A DNA stretch of 64,000 nucleotides from Lingula anatina (taxonomy: Eukaryota; Brachiopoda; Lingulata; Lingulida; Lingulidae). Shown one piece after another: positions 13,407-28,410 of this stretch. Where the stretch lies: contig NW_019774125.1 in the NCBI RefSeq assembly GCF_001039355.2, positions 165,516-229,515 of the forward strand. The letters are read 5' to 3'. Position 1 is the stretch's first letter; every line of letters begins with the position of its first letter. Below the pieces are notes generated by a model. It made no database searches, was not told where the DNA came from, and saw only the letters and a program-made list of their open reading frames with translations. Position numbers and translations under genes: made by a program.

Positions 13407-16400
13407 TCATGCCGTACAGTTGTTACGATGTACCAGACAACTAACATGTTACCAGACGAGTTCTTTGTGGTACGTTGTACTGGGTGTGTAGTATATCATT
13501 TCGTCACAGCATCACATTCAAGAGTCGGGTACATTTTCTCTCATAAAAATCTCACACACTACGGCGCTAAGTGGAACTAACTGCCAAGATGTCACAAGTA
13601 TTTTCTTTTCCCCTTATCCTCGTCCACTTCATGCTATTATTTCCCGTGTAGACAACATGTACCTCTTATGTGTACTCAAATGAAAAGATGTAATCCATAG
13701 ATCTTTTCTTACATAAACGCACACACCCTGTGAAGCAGGATTTATAGGCAAGTCTTGACAGAAATCCTTGCGTAAGACATTCATTTGTCATGTTGCATTA
13801 ATTTCATCGCGAATGTCCTCCAAACGTGCCACACGCGATTTTCTACTTTCAAAGAATCATGCCATGATATCGTGTACGCATTGCCCATTATCAGCCTTGG
13901 TTTTCCAAAATGGCCTCGAAAGACAAAATGGCTGTCAAAACTTAGCGGCTTCAACACTAAATAAAGATGGGATGCTTTTATGATAAAATGATTTTACACT
14001 ATGCTATACGTATCAGACATCAAGATTATTGGTGGATCCTGGGGGAGGGGGCAGAGCAGACATGAACCACCCTCTAAGATACGGATGTTTTCATTTCTAC
14101 CCCTCCTCTCTTTTCCCTTAGAAACAATACAACGCACGATTTTAGACCAAACCAAACCATCTTCATCTCTCTGTCCCAATTACTTTTTTCTAGCGAAGCA
14201 ATGCAGTTTTTCATTTATATTACCCTTATTTTATTAGCAAAATCATATTATAAGCAATATAATTCGGTGCAAGGCAGACTTACTGGCAGAATGTTCTGAT
14301 GGCTTCAACGTCGACCCCAGAATACAGAAACCTTGGTCCTGCTGTCAGTTGCCCCAGGTGCTGATTGTAATTCTGTGTGCAGCTCTTTATCTCTTCTCGT
14401 ACCTGGGAACTGCTGGAGGGACATGTTACGTCTCTGTCCCTTCTTTCTCGCGCTTTGGCATTGCCTGCAAAGCCTCCTGTAAAAGAGGGGAATCAACCAT
14501 CAGTATAAAGCTGGGATTGATCTACAGGCTCGTAGCCGGGGGGGAGGGGTTCGGGGGGTTTGAAAGAACCACCCTTTTTGCTGGGAAAAGGTCCACTCTG
14601 GGTAAAATTTGACCTATGTACTTGAGGATTTTATGGTAAAAGGTCCACTTTTTCAGAAAACGAACCCCCCCCTCTGAAATTGCTGGCTACGGACCTGATC
14701 TATGTACTAATTGTACAAGTTATTGAAGTAAAAGTTGTACAAGTTCGATATGAACATAGTGTATAGTTTTCTCGTTTTTAAGGCCTGAATTGGAAAAGAT
14801 AGGCAGCTTTGCATGATATGTAGAGTTAGGATTCGAAAATATGACCTGGGGAAGGGTAAAACGCGGAAAGTATAACATATATGTATGTAAGCACTAGAAT
14901 GTATAATTATGATATATCTATTTAGAGTCTTGAATCCATAAAAATATTTTCTGTAGACTTTGCAAATAAAATACGAAGTTAAAAGAATCATTTTGAAATG
15001 AAAAGTTATGGTATTAATATATTCAATGAAGGGATGCTACATCATATTTCAGTAAGGTGGTTTTTAAATTGTCAGTTATTTCAAAAATAATCGAGCAAAA
15101 TATGGATTTTAGAAGAGTGCGTTACAAAATGTAGATTATTATTGCCTAGATTGCTTGTTTGTCCATTTCTTGGTTCACAAGAATGGTTCAACCGCTCTTC
15201 TCCAACCGTCTCTACAGAATCTTTTACATGCAGTCTGGTATACCATGTGCAAAAGTGGTTTGCTCTTGAATGAAGTTACATGTTTGCATTCTGCGTATTC
15301 ACCAAATCTATGACAGGAAATCATTGCAAAATGGGAACCAACTGCTGAGTACACGGATCTGCAGATAAAAGATCGCAAAATCCAATATTTTCTTATTTGA
15401 TAACTGATAATCGTGATTTATGCCCATAGTATATCTTCTATTATCAGCAAGGCTTTTATTGATGGTGCTTGAAAATCGCCCGGTTAAGGAAAACTATGGG
15501 TAGTGTTAGCCGTCGTAATGAGATGGTTCACCGCTGCATGGAATATTGCTGTTCTTTAATTAGCTTTTTGTTTGAAAAAGGCGACTAAAAAATCCCACTT
15601 TGATAGAAGTATGACCAAAATGCCTTATATATAATATAATACTGTGGCGGATCTCAGAGCGCATTTCCAATGAAACTACAGTTTTACGTAGGTCGATCCA
15701 ACTCCACAGCGGCTCTCGCTGAATGCATTCAGTTCAACAGATTAAGACGCCTCCTCCTGGCGTTGAGTAGAATACAGAAAAGCTGGTGATTAAAACGAGG
15801 TTGTTTGAAATAAGAGGAAGCGTGTTGGATTAATCTACTTAGAACGATAGTGTCATTGGGAAACAGCCCTTACGAGTACGTGCCCAGCACCCACCCACCC
15901 ACCCACCCCCCACCCCCACTTAGATCGGAGGTACCAGTAACCACTTCCACTGGTACTCTCAACGAAGAAAAGGAGTATAATAAGAGAAAAGAGACAAGAC
16001 CAAGCAATTTTAAATCACTGTGCACTTAATATTACAGTAAAATTATCCTCGTCAACTATTTGAATTTTTTCTTTAACCTTGTGCACCCCCCTCTTCAACT
16101 CCGTCGGCTGAATTCAGTGTAGTAGCTCAATTTAAAGTAAAATTTACCTTATGAATTTCGAGCGCTGTCAATATGAGTGGTGCAAAATTGCTTGGTTTTG
16201 TGCCTTTTCAGTTCGTCAAACTGTTATATATGTACCGCACATAATTGTACTAATTGTAAATGCTACTGAACAGGTTTTGAATTTAAAATTAACATTAATA
16301 TATTATTAAATATATCATTAAACATATTATTAGATATATTATTATGACTTTTTTTCGTAGTTAACATACACCAAAGTATCAAGTACATGTAAAACCTTTT

Positions 16401-17804
16401 TTTATTGGTTTAAGAAAAATATAATAAAATATTTAACCCATATCAGAGACGCCTGCACTAAGGTAACATGTGAAGAGACGTCAGTGGTATAACGCTTCAA
16501 AAAACGCAATGTTTGTTGACGTCTGAATGGCGAAAAATTTACAGTGAAAAGCATATGCCATAGAAATTGAGTAGACTGAAACAGCCCGCTTTCTAAATCA
16601 AAGGGACCGACAAAGCGCACTGTCTAATTATGGCGAATTTATGAACGTTATGTTGGCATGTTGTTTTTAATGCAGACGAAAGAAATATTTTATGTTCTTC
16701 AGTCGGCTACAGAAGACGCCAACCATTAAGGTTTTATAATTGCCGTGGAAATGTAGAACAACGCGTGCCTTAAAACAACAGGTAGGACGTAAAAGCAATG
16801 GCGGACTCAGGGGGGGGGGGGGGGGGGTCTCACATCTACTTCCTGACCCTCAAAATCCTTCTGAAATAACCTTGTCTTCACTTTATCTACCCACATACTG
16901 TATAATGACAAAAAACAAGCAAATTTTCATCATACTGTAGTAAAGTTATAGCTACTGCCCCTGTCAAACTTCCTCAAAGCCCTAGATCTGTCAGTAAAAA
17001 GGCAATGGACATAGAAAAATGGTTGTCAGAAGAGGAGGCCGAGCACATGTAGAAGGAAAGGCCAATAGTTTATGCAATATATCCCTTATTTATTATGTTT
17101 TATAAGTCATTAAAGTACATATAGGCTAGGCCTAGATCAAGGGTACCCCATACAACCAATTCATTTAAAAGAGAGTAGCAAGTAGTATAATAGTGCCCCA
17201 CATGGTAGCAAACATGTATATATGAACGTCAACGAATGCCTGCTACCACACACAAGTCGTTAAAAAAACAACAAAACAATCAATCAGAATTAAGGACCTG
17301 TCAATCAATGGTCTCATTCATCACGGGACAGTGAGAGAAGCAGCTCCGGCCAAACGGAAAATCTATCCACTCATTGGTCATTCTGTCAGTCTGTCAATTA
17401 TTCGTTTGTTAATCTATGAACCATGGAGAGGTCTATGTGACGGACTATCACTCAAACTGTCAATAGCAAAATCATGATCATTTCTATCCAGACAATCGGG
17501 TTATCAGCCAGTATCAGCGCGTACAAATGTATAAAGTATTTATTTATTAACGTGACATGTGATATAAATACATCACCCGGCCTCATGGGCCTACAAGTCA
17601 CCGTTCTTTGTACATATATCAGAAACAAAGAAGAAAAAAAAACATATATATATATATATAAACAAATATTAAGGTTGTATATGTGTCCGATTGTGCAAAC
17701 ATGCCCGTGTGTGTAAGCATGCAATGACACTTTCTATGTGACTATGGACGTCGGTTCATGCGTTTAGTTTAGAGCTTACAAGCTTGCTTACATCCCTCGC
17801 ATGT

Positions 17805-17851
<47 letters not shown>

Positions 17852-20800
17852 AGAGAGAGAGAGATAGAGAGATAGAGAATAAGAGCACTTTGTATCGCTG
17901 AAAAGCACACTATCTACAGAACACCGGGCACGTGCCTTCACAACCGGTAATCTGTCATACCTGACACCCATGCAGGTCGTTTTGGGCGGTCAGTCGGTCT
18001 GCTGCACCCTACAACCCGTGTAGGTTGTCTCGACTGCTTGGCAAATCTATGAATCTTCGTTATACCAACCTAAACGGTGTAGATTTAATCTAAAACTTTC
18101 TTCTCTTTTTAGATCAAAGAACCTTTGGATCAAAGGAACTGACGTGCTAGCATAAATCACGAGTAATTGCTTAAGCTAGTTCTTTTATTCGTTGTTATAA
18201 GGGTACCGTCTAATTTGTTTTGTGTGTGTGTGTTTTTTTAAATTTCAATTATATGCATACAAACGCCAGTCATGTGCTGAGAATATAGTTCCTATATTTT
18301 AGAAGTAACAATTCCATCGCAGTTGATTCACCAACTCAGACAACAAAATCTTTCCTTTTTAAATGGATGAAAACATCCCTATAGAGTTCCATTTCAAACA
18401 ACATGCCTACACTTTAAATCCTATCATTGCAAAAGAACATCACGAACACGTCGATATAAAATTGTTACTTCCTCTTTGCTTTACCTGTGTATTGACATTA
18501 AACAGTGTAATACTTTAATGTGTCTGCCTGTCCATTATTTAAATGCAACGAACCCAGCGTTCAAGAGCTTTTTATCGCTCTCCAAACTTTCTTTTGATTT
18601 GCGTGCTCTTTTCTGAGACCAGGCGGTTGAGGCGGGAGCTTAGTAATGTAGGCAGGCCGCTACTGATCAATATCAATTCCATTTCTATTTTAGTTTATTT
18701 CGAGTGCCGGCTTTTAGATTCCAACTATGACTAATGGGCGGTTTGCGAAAATGATAGTTTTCAGGAGAGAGAGAAAGAGGTAGGGGAGGGGGCAAATGAA
18801 GTGAATAACAAAAAGGCAATTGACAGACGGAGAAACAAACATTCAGATAGACAAAGNCTAATTTCTTTTCTATTTTAGTTTATTTCGAGTGCCGGCTTTT
18901 AGATTCCAACTATGACTAATGGGCGGTTTGCGAAAATGATAGGGAGGGGAGGGGGCAAATGAAGTGAATAACAAAAAGACAATTGACAGACGGAGAAACA
19001 AACATTCAGATAGACAAAGAGATATATATTATGGAAAAAAGGAATAAATTAGAACAAGAAATTTAGCTTGTGTATTTAAGGCATCCGTTTATAATGCCAG
19101 GTAAACTATAAAACTGTTTGTAACAATTGAGTTTTGGTAAATGCTGTATATCCAGACGATATAAACCCATAAAAAGTTCAACACATCCGGGCTTATCTTT
19201 CATCAGTTACATATAGTCATTATGAAATATGGTGACATGCTCTGAAAGACGGGGAGTGACATCACGCGCGTATCATTTCAAATAGCAATGACATTTCATA
19301 CCTCATGCACGGGCCATTATCTGCAGATTACCGGCGATGCGGAAAATAATCTCGACAGTCGAAACAAGATAAAAATCCCCGACCCTTCCACTGACACGGT
19401 ATTCACCATATCAACCACACAACAAACAATTCTTTTGTAAATGACAGGCAAATCTGAAAAGAATTTCTTAAATTACCAAAGATTCCTCACAGGACAAAAG
19501 GTTATCTTTCAAACAATAAATTTTCGGTTGACACGCAAAAAAATACTGGAGTTCATTGGTGGCTTTCCCTTCGGGAGAGTAATAAATACTGAAAGGGAAA
19601 ATACTGCTTGGGTAAAATAAATAACCCGTGTGGGAGTTCTGTTTGTGATAGAACTTATTTCTTTGCTAACTCACAAATGATACTATTCAAACTATAAAAA
19701 TCAGTAGTTCAGAAATGATTTAGGAAAATAATGATATCGTCAAGTAAAGCTATATTTTATCGTAAAGGCAGCATTAAAACGTTTTATTTTATCAATTACT
19801 TTACCGAGGTAATGTACTGTGCATTTGTGTGTGCACGAGAGAGAGGCTGTTATGATTTTTGATAGTTTATTGATATCTTCATTATAAATTAAGATGATTT
19901 AGGACACTTTTAGCATACTTTTTAGTGCTACATGTAGTATTCTAATCTAGTTAACGGTTGTTTCTATCAAACTCATTTTTCTTTTCATTTCTTTCTCTCT
20001 TTCATGCGTTGATTCTGGAAATTGAAATTATCCATATATCAAATGTCGTCAATCTCAATTATTTATGTATCACCGGCGATCGTGTTCCGTTTGAAGCCTC
20101 AACCAACAGGGCGTCGGGCGGGCAAATGATCTGTTTATTGACTGTACGCCTCATTTTCTTCTTTCATCTTTTGTCCCATTAGAGGAGAAAAGGCAAACTT
20201 GACAAGCAGACGACACACAATGGCTGAATGACAAGCAGCGGGAGATGCACTTCCCATTTTTAAGCGATTTTTTTTGTCGGAGGCGTTCACATTGCTCGAT
20301 CTTGATCCGGTCTTGTTCTTCTAACATTTGTCCTGCGTTCAGACAGTGCCGGTAAAACTGTAAAGGGCTGCCGGTACTGAATTTGTTTCATGCTGAGACC
20401 AAAGCATGTAGTGATGTCATCATCTCGTACTAGTCACAGTGAATGCTTGCAATCAATGTAGGTATTTTGTTGTTTTACATTAGTAGGGATGCCTATTTAA
20501 CCAAGGACCAGTAACACAAAAGAACATAGAAAATTTGTATTTCTTTTGAAATCAACATTTAAGTCTACTTTAGGACAAAGAAAAACAAACTGTAGCCCAA
20601 TATTAATGAAATTTTGCGCCTGTTTTATTAAAGACTTGGCAAATGTTTGAAACCAGTATGCATTTTATGGGCCATGGTAATCTGGAGCTGAAGTACACAA
20701 TTTTGGTCGCAAATTTTAGACCAAATTTCAACCCAAATTTCCTTTGTAATAAACCTGGTCCCAGTTCAGAACCGTCCTGCAGTAATAGGGACTCATCAGC

Positions 20801-23800
20801 GTAAACGGGCCCCACAGCGCTGCAGCGGTTCTGCTAGTGCCCGTAATCCCAGCACACACCTCAATGGCCGGTCCAGGTGTGGGAGAGATCAGATGACACC
20901 TGTGTCGTCATCACCACATACTGGTTGATTCTGAACTTGTCACTCTGCCTGGCAGGTGCGCCGCGTGCCTGTTACGTTTGGGAAATAATCTTCTTCCAGT
21001 CAAGACTGGCCCCAAGGCTGTGCCTGAATACGATCCACTCCAAGGCTGTGCCTGAATACAATCAACTCCAAGGCTGTGCCTGAATACAATCAACTCCAAG
21101 GCTGTGCCTGAATACAATTCACTCCCAGGGCTGTGCTTGGATACAATCCACTCCAAGGCTGTGCCTGAATACAATCAACTCCCAGGCTGTGCCTGAATAC
21201 AATCCATTCCCATTTTTTTTTTTTTTTTGAAGTCGATGTACTCCCCCCGGTCTCCCAGTTTAATCTTTTGTCTACTTTTACCTAAGATAAATCGGTATTT
21301 ATCCATATTAATGGGATATTGCCTCTAATTTATTAAGGGAGGTAGTGGCTATGTTTTAGACCAAAACTTACCTTAGACTGTGTTGGATATTTGTTTAACC
21401 GAAGAAGACTGCATTTTAGTCAAAAAGTTTAGCCCAAGTTTCGGGTTTAAATTATTTTGGGAAAACCGGACCCGGATTGGTTTTTCATAAAGATAGCGTA
21501 TTCAAGGAAAAGAAAAGTCAGTCTCCTTAGACACATCCATAATCGTACCTCAACGTTTAACAACAAACGCCTATTCGTTTGGAGATCGATAACTGCATCG
21601 TACGTATCCCATTTGTCGACGAAATTATCGGAACATCTAAAGAACTCGCGATTTTTTTTAGGTCTCTTGTCTATATTTTCTTTCTTGACAGAGCCTAAAT
21701 ATCCAATTCCCCTGCTACCATACAAGCGACGATATTTTGTCAGAATCATCGCTGTCTGCAAAGCAAATTACAAGGAGGATAAGACTAAATTCGGACCAAT
21801 TCACACTAAGTTTAGTTGGATCGAACTTATCAACTTGGTCTGCAGCGGATTTTTTTTTTTTTTTTTTTTTTTTTTTGCAATCAGTACATCTTCATCTGCA
21901 GTGAACTCAGAGACAAATTGTATATAACAGGATTCCTTCAATATTTTTAATTTATATGGACACAGAAAATGTCGGTGTTTTAGAGGGNTGTATATGTACC
22001 GCACATAATTGTACTAATTGTAAATGCTACTGAACAGATTTGGAATTTAAAATTAACATTGATATATTATTAAATATATCATTAAACATATTATTAGATA
22101 TATTATTATGACTTTTTTTCGTAGTTAACATACACCAAAGTATCAAGTACATGTAAAACCTTTTTTTATTGGTTTAAGAAAAATATAATAAAATATTTAA
22201 CCCATATCAGAGACGCCTGCACTAAGGTAGCATGTGAAGAGACGTCAGTGGTATAACGCTTCAAAAAACGCAATGTTTGTTGACGTCTGAATGGCGAAAA
22301 ATTTACAGTGAAAAGCATATGCCATAGAAATTGAGTAGACTGAAACAGCCCGCTTTCTAAATCAAAAGGACCGACAAAGCGCACTGTCTAATTATGGCGA
22401 ATTTATGAACGTTATGTTGGCATGTTGTTTTTAATGCAGACGAAAGAAATATTTTATGTTCTTCAGTCGGCTACAGAAGACGCCAACCATTAAGGATTTA
22501 TAATTGCCATGGAAATGTAGAACAACGCGTGCCTTAAAACAGGTAGGACGTAAAAGCAATGGCGGACTCAGGGGGGGGGGGGGGTCTCACATCTACTACC
22601 TGACCCTCAAAATCCTTCTGAAATAACCTAGTCTTCACTTTATCTACCCAAATACTGTATAATGACAAAAAACAAGCAAATTTTCATCATACTGTAGTAA
22701 AGTTATAGCTACTGCCCCTGTCAAACTTCCTCAAAGCCCTAGATCTGTCAGTAAAAAGGCAATGGACATAGAAAAATGGTTGTCAGAAGAGGAGGCCGAG
22801 CACATGTAGAAGGAAAGGCCAATAGTTTATGCAATATATCCCTTATTTATTATGTTTTATAAGTCATTAAAGTACATATAGGCTAGGCCTAGATCAAGGG
22901 TACCCCATACAACCAATTCATTTAAAAGAGAGTAGCAAGTAGTATAATAGTGCCCCACATGGTAGCAAACATGTATATATGAACGTCAACGAATGCCTGC
23001 TACCACACAAGTCGTTAAAAAAAACAACAAAACAATCAATCAGAATTAAGGACCTGTCAATCAATGGTCCCATTCATCACGGGACAGTGAGAGAAGCAGC
23101 TCCGGTCAAACGGAAAATCTATCCACTCATTGGTCATTCTGTCAGTCTGTCAATTATTCGTTTGTTAATCTATGAACCATGGAGAGGTCTATGTGACGGA
23201 CTATCACTCAAACTGTCAATAGCAAAATCATGATCATTTCTATCCAGACAATCGGGTTATCAGCCAGTATCAGCGCGTACAAATGTATAAAGTATTTATT
23301 TATTAACGTGACATGTGATATAAATACATCACCCTTCAAGTCACCGTTCTGGGCCTACAAGTCACCGTTCTTTGTACATATATCAGAAACAAAGAAGAAA
23401 AAAAACATATATATATATATAAACAAATATTAAGGTTGTATATGTGTCCGATTGTGCAAACATGCCCGTGTGTGTAAGCATGCAATGACACTTTCTATGT
23501 GACTATGGACGTCGGTTCATGCGTTTAGTTTAGAGCTTACAAGCTTGCTTACATCCCTCGCATGTGACGAGCGAGAGAGAGAGAGAGAGAGAGAGAGAGG
23601 GGAGAGAGAGAGAATAAGAGCACCTTGTATCGCTGAAAAGCACACTATCTACACAGAACACAGGGCACGTGCCTTCACAACCGGTAATCTGTCATACCTG
23701 ACACCCATGGAGGTCGTTTTGGGCGGTCAGTCGGTCTGCTGCACCCTACAACCCGTGTAGGTTGTCTCGACTGCTTGGCAAATCTATGAATCTTCGTTAT

Positions 23801-26800
23801 ACCAACCTAAACGGTGTAGATTTAATCTAAAACTTTCTTCTCTTTTTAGATCAAAGAATCTTTGGATCAAAGGAACTGACGTGCTAGCATAAATCACGAG
23901 TAATTGCTTAAGCTAGTTCTTTTATTCGTTGTTATAAGAGTACCGTCTAATTTGTTTTGTGTGTGTGCGTTTTTTTTTAATTTCAATTATATGCATACAA
24001 ACGCCAGTCATGTGCTGAGAATATAGTTCCTATATTTTAGAAGTAACAATTCCATCGCAGTTGATTCACCAACGCAGACAACAAAATCTTTCCTTTTTAA
24101 ATGGATGAAAACATCCCTATAGAGTTCCATTTCAAACAACATGCCTACACTTTAAATCCTATCATTGCAAAAGAACATCACGAACACGTCGATATAAAAT
24201 TGTTACTTCCTCTTTGCTTTACCTGTGTATTGACATTAAACAGTGTAATACTTTAATGTGTCTGCCTGTCCATTATTTAAATGCAACGAACCCAGCGTTC
24301 AAGAGCTTTTTATCGCTCTCCAAACTTTCTTTTGATTTGCGTGCTCTTTTCTGAGACCAGGCGGTTGAGGCGGGAGCTTAGTAATGTAGGCAGGCCGCTA
24401 CTGATCAATATCAATTTCTTTTCTATTTTAGTTTATTTCGAGTGCCGGCTTTTAGATTCCAACTATGACTAATGGGCGGTTTGCGAAAATGATAGTTTTC
24501 AGGAGAGAGAGAAAGAGGTAGGGGAGGGGGCAAATGAAGTGAATAACAAAAAGGCAATTGACAGACGGAGAAACAAACATTCAGATAGACAAAGAGATAT
24601 ATATTATGGAAAAAAGGAATAAATTAGAACAAGAAATTTAGCTTGTGTATTTAAGGCATCCGTTTATAATGCCAGGTAAACTATAAAACTGTTTGTAACA
24701 ATTGAGTTTTGGTAAATGCTGTATATCCAGACGATATAAACCCATAAAAAGTTCAACACATCCGGGCTTATCTTTCATCAGTTACATATAGTCATTATGA
24801 AATATGGTGACATGCTCTGAAAGTGACATGCTCTGAAAGACGGGGAGTGACATCACGCGCGTATCATTTCAAATAGCAATGACATTTCATACCTCATGCA
24901 CGGGCCATTATCTGCAGATTACCGGCGATGCGGAAAATAATCTCGACAGTCGAAACAAGATAAAAATCCCCGACCCTTCCACTGACACGGTATTCACCAT
25001 ATCAACCACACAACAAACAATTCTTTTGTAAATGACAGGCAAATCTGAAAAGAATTTCTTAAATTACCAAAGATTCCTCACAGGACAAAAGGTTATCTTT
25101 CAAACAATAAATTTTCGGTTGACACGCAAAAAAATACTGGAGTTCATTGGTGGCTTTCCCTTCGGGAGAGTAATAAATACTGAAAGGGAAAATAATGCTT
25201 GGGTAAAATAAATAACCCGTGTGGGTGTTCTGTTTGTGATAGAACTTATTTCTTTGCTAACTCACAAATGATACTATTCAAACTATAAAAATCAGTAGTT
25301 CAGAAATGATTTAGGAAAATAATGATATCGTCAAGTAAAGCTATATTTTATCGTAAAAGCAGCATTAAAACGTTTTATTTAATCAGTTACTTTACCGAGG
25401 TAATGCACTGTGCATTTGTGTGTGCACATGAGAGAGACTGGTTCAGTGTGCATGATTTTTGATAGTTTATTGATATCTTCATTATAAATTAATATGATTT
25501 AGGACACTTTTAGCATCCTTTTTAGTGCTACATGTACATGTAGTATTCTAATCTAGTTTACGATTGTTTCATTCAAACTCATTTTTCTTTTCATTTCTTT
25601 CTCTCTTTCATGCGTTGATTTTGGAAATTGAAATTATCCATATATCAAATGTCGTCAATCTCAATTATTTATGTATCACCGGCGATCGTGTTCCGTTTGA
25701 AGCCTCAACCAACAGGGCGTCGGGCGGGCAAATGATCTGTTTATTGACTGTACGCCTCATTTTCTTCTTTCATCTTTTGTCCCATTAGAGGAGAAAAGGC
25801 AAACTTGACAAGCAGACGACACACAATGGCTGAATGACAAGCAGCGGGAGATGCACTTCCCATTTTTAAGCGATTTTTTTTTGTCGGAGGCGTTCACATT
25901 GCTCGATCTTGATACGCTCTTATTCTTCTGGCATTTGTCCTGCGTTCAGGCAGTGCCGGTAAAACTGTAAAGGGCTGCCGATACTGAATTTGTTTGCTGA
26001 GACCAAAGAATGTAGTTATGCAATCATCTTGTACTAGTCACAGTAAATTCTTGCAATCAATGTAGGTATTTTGTTGTTTTACATTAGAAGGGATGCCTAT
26101 TTAACCAAGGACCAGTTACACAAAAGAACATTAACCAGAATAATTGTATTACTTTTGAAATCAACATTTAGTCTACTTTAAGACAAGGAAAAACAAACTG
26201 TAGCCCAATTTAATGAAATATTGCGCCTGTTTTATTAAAGACTTGGCTAATGTTTGAGACCAATACGCATTTTATGGGCCATGGTAATCTTTAGCTGAAG
26301 TAGACAACTTTTGGTCTCAAATTTTAGACCAAATTTCAACCCAAATTTCCTTTGTAATAAACCTGGTCCCAGTTCACAACCGTCCTGCAGTAATAGGGAC
26401 TCATCAGCGTAAACGGGCCCCACAGCGCTGCAGCGGTTCTGCTGGTGCCCGTAATCCCAGCACACACCTCAATGGCCGGTCCAGGTGTGGGAGAGATCAG
26501 ATGACACCTGTGTCGTCATCACCACATACTGGTTGATTCTGAACTTGTCACTCTGCCTGGCAGGTGCGCCGCGTGCCTGTTACGTTTGGGAAATAATCTT
26601 CTTCCAGTCAAGACTGGCCCCAAGGCTGTGCCTGAATACGATCCACTCCAAGGCTGTGCCTGAATACAATCAACTCCAAGGCTTTGCCTGAATACAATTC
26701 ACTCCAAGGCTGTGCCTGAATACAATTCACTCCCAGGGCTGTGCTTGGATACAATCCACTCCAAGGCTGTGCCTGAATACAATCCACTCCAAGGCTGTGC

Positions 26801-28350
26801 TTGAATACAATCAACTCCCAGGCTGTGCCTGAATACAATCCATTCCCATTTTTTTTTTTTTTTTTTTTTTGAAGTCGATGTACTCCCCCCGGTCTCCCAG
26901 TTTAATCTTTTGTCTACTTTTACCTAAGATAAATCGATATTTATCCATATTAATGGGATATTGCCTCTAATTTATTAAGGGAGGTAGTGGCTATGTTTTA
27001 GACCAAAAGACTGTGACTGTGTTGGATATTTGTTTAACTGAAGAAGACTGCATTTTAGTCTAAAAGTTTAGCCCAAGTTTCGGGTTTAAATTATTTTGGG
27101 AAAACCGGACCCGGATTGGTTTTTCATAAAGATAGCGTGTTCAAGGAAAAGAAAAATCAGTCTCCTTAGACACATCCATAATCGTACCTCAACGTTTAAC
27201 AACAAACGCCTATTCGTTTGGAGATCGATAACTGCATCGTACGTATCCCATTTGTCGACGAAATTATCGGAAAATCTAAGGAACTCACGATTTTTTTAGG
27301 TCTCTTGTCTATATTTTCTTTCTTGACAGAGCCTAAATATCCAATTCCCCTGCTACCATACAAGCGACGATATTTTGTCAGAATCATCGCTGTCTACAAA
27401 GCAAATTACAAGGAGGATAAGACTAAATTCGGAACAATTCACACTAAGTTTAGTTGGATCGAACTTATCAACTTGGTCTGCAGCGGATTTATTTATTTAT
27501 TTTTTTTTTTTGCAATCAGTACATTCTCATCTGCAGTGAACTCAGAGACAAATTGTATATAACAAGATTCCTTCAATATTTTAATTTATATGGAAACAGA
27601 AAATGTCGGTGTTTTAGAGGGGGGTTATATTTCCCTTGAAATTGATACCAGTTGGTCAAAATCTGCCAATCTGTATCATGCGGTATTTAACAAAATGAAA
27701 ATTGGCCTATTTTAAGAAGTCCACCTAAACGAAATACTGATCTGAAAAAGTATGTCTTTCTTATTATAAAACAGGCAAAATATGTCATACAATGGGATTA
27801 CTACCAATGTATCTAAGGTCAAGATAAATTTTAAAGGGCAGGGCCATATTTTGGGATTTAAGGTAAGTCCAATTGAGAAACAGCAAGGTCCCAGCGCCAA
27901 CCGCCCACGATGCGTGCCAGCTTCATTTTTCTAATCTCCAATCGAAGAAGCTGACCAGTAAAATTCCCGCATCCTTTCTGGGAAAATAATCTGGCAGTGA
28001 TTTCCATGTGTATCGATACCCGCAACTTAGGAACCTCTGACATCTTTACTTTGGGGTTCATCTTCGTCGATTTCTAGTCACGTGTCTTGTCTCATTTGGT
28101 ATTTCGGATAAAAAGGAACTATGTGGATTCATGAAAGAGTTCGGAGATGGGGGACGGGTATATTGAAATCCGACACGTCTGAAACAGCTTTTTTTCACAT
28201 CTCCAAATGTTGTATAATCATTACTTATAACAAGTAAATATTTATGCATGTTGTTAAGTGATTTTTTTGTGCGTTTTTGAAGTCTTGGCAATGAAATTTA
28301 CAGGGTACTTCTAAAATATTTACCCTTTAATATTTTTCATTATCAATCGA

Positions 28351-28410
<60 letters not shown>

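Larger units (their letters stand above)
16227..21987. repeat. 5.7 kb duplication, copy 1 (in gene 1 intron 1)
   Basis: It is collinear with 21989-27621 over its whole length, with about 1-2% substitutions by eye plus small indels. It holds poly-G, (GA)n, AT-rich sequence and a 28-bp minisatellite, and no convincing exon. Its left edge is continuous with the left flank. Its right edge stops at a single N. Confidence 0.95.
21989..27621. repeat. 5.6 kb duplication, copy 2 (in gene 1 intron 1)
   Basis: The second copy starts directly after the N at 21988, and its right edge is continuous with the right flank. Indels against copy 1 include an extra 16-bp direct repeat at 24824-24840, one more minisatellite unit, a rearranged 20-bp stretch near 23331 and different poly-T and GA lengths. 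Confidence 0.95.

Noticed and set aside
16402-16620. 72-codon minus-strand frame repeated at 22166-22384
   Set aside because: Conserved between copies only because the copies are nearly identical; no splice sites or domain.
21457-21927. 156-codon plus-strand open frame in duplication copy 1
   Set aside because: The copy 2 counterpart (27096-27562) is broken into two frames by a small indel, it runs through a poly-T tract, and its composition is not protein-like.
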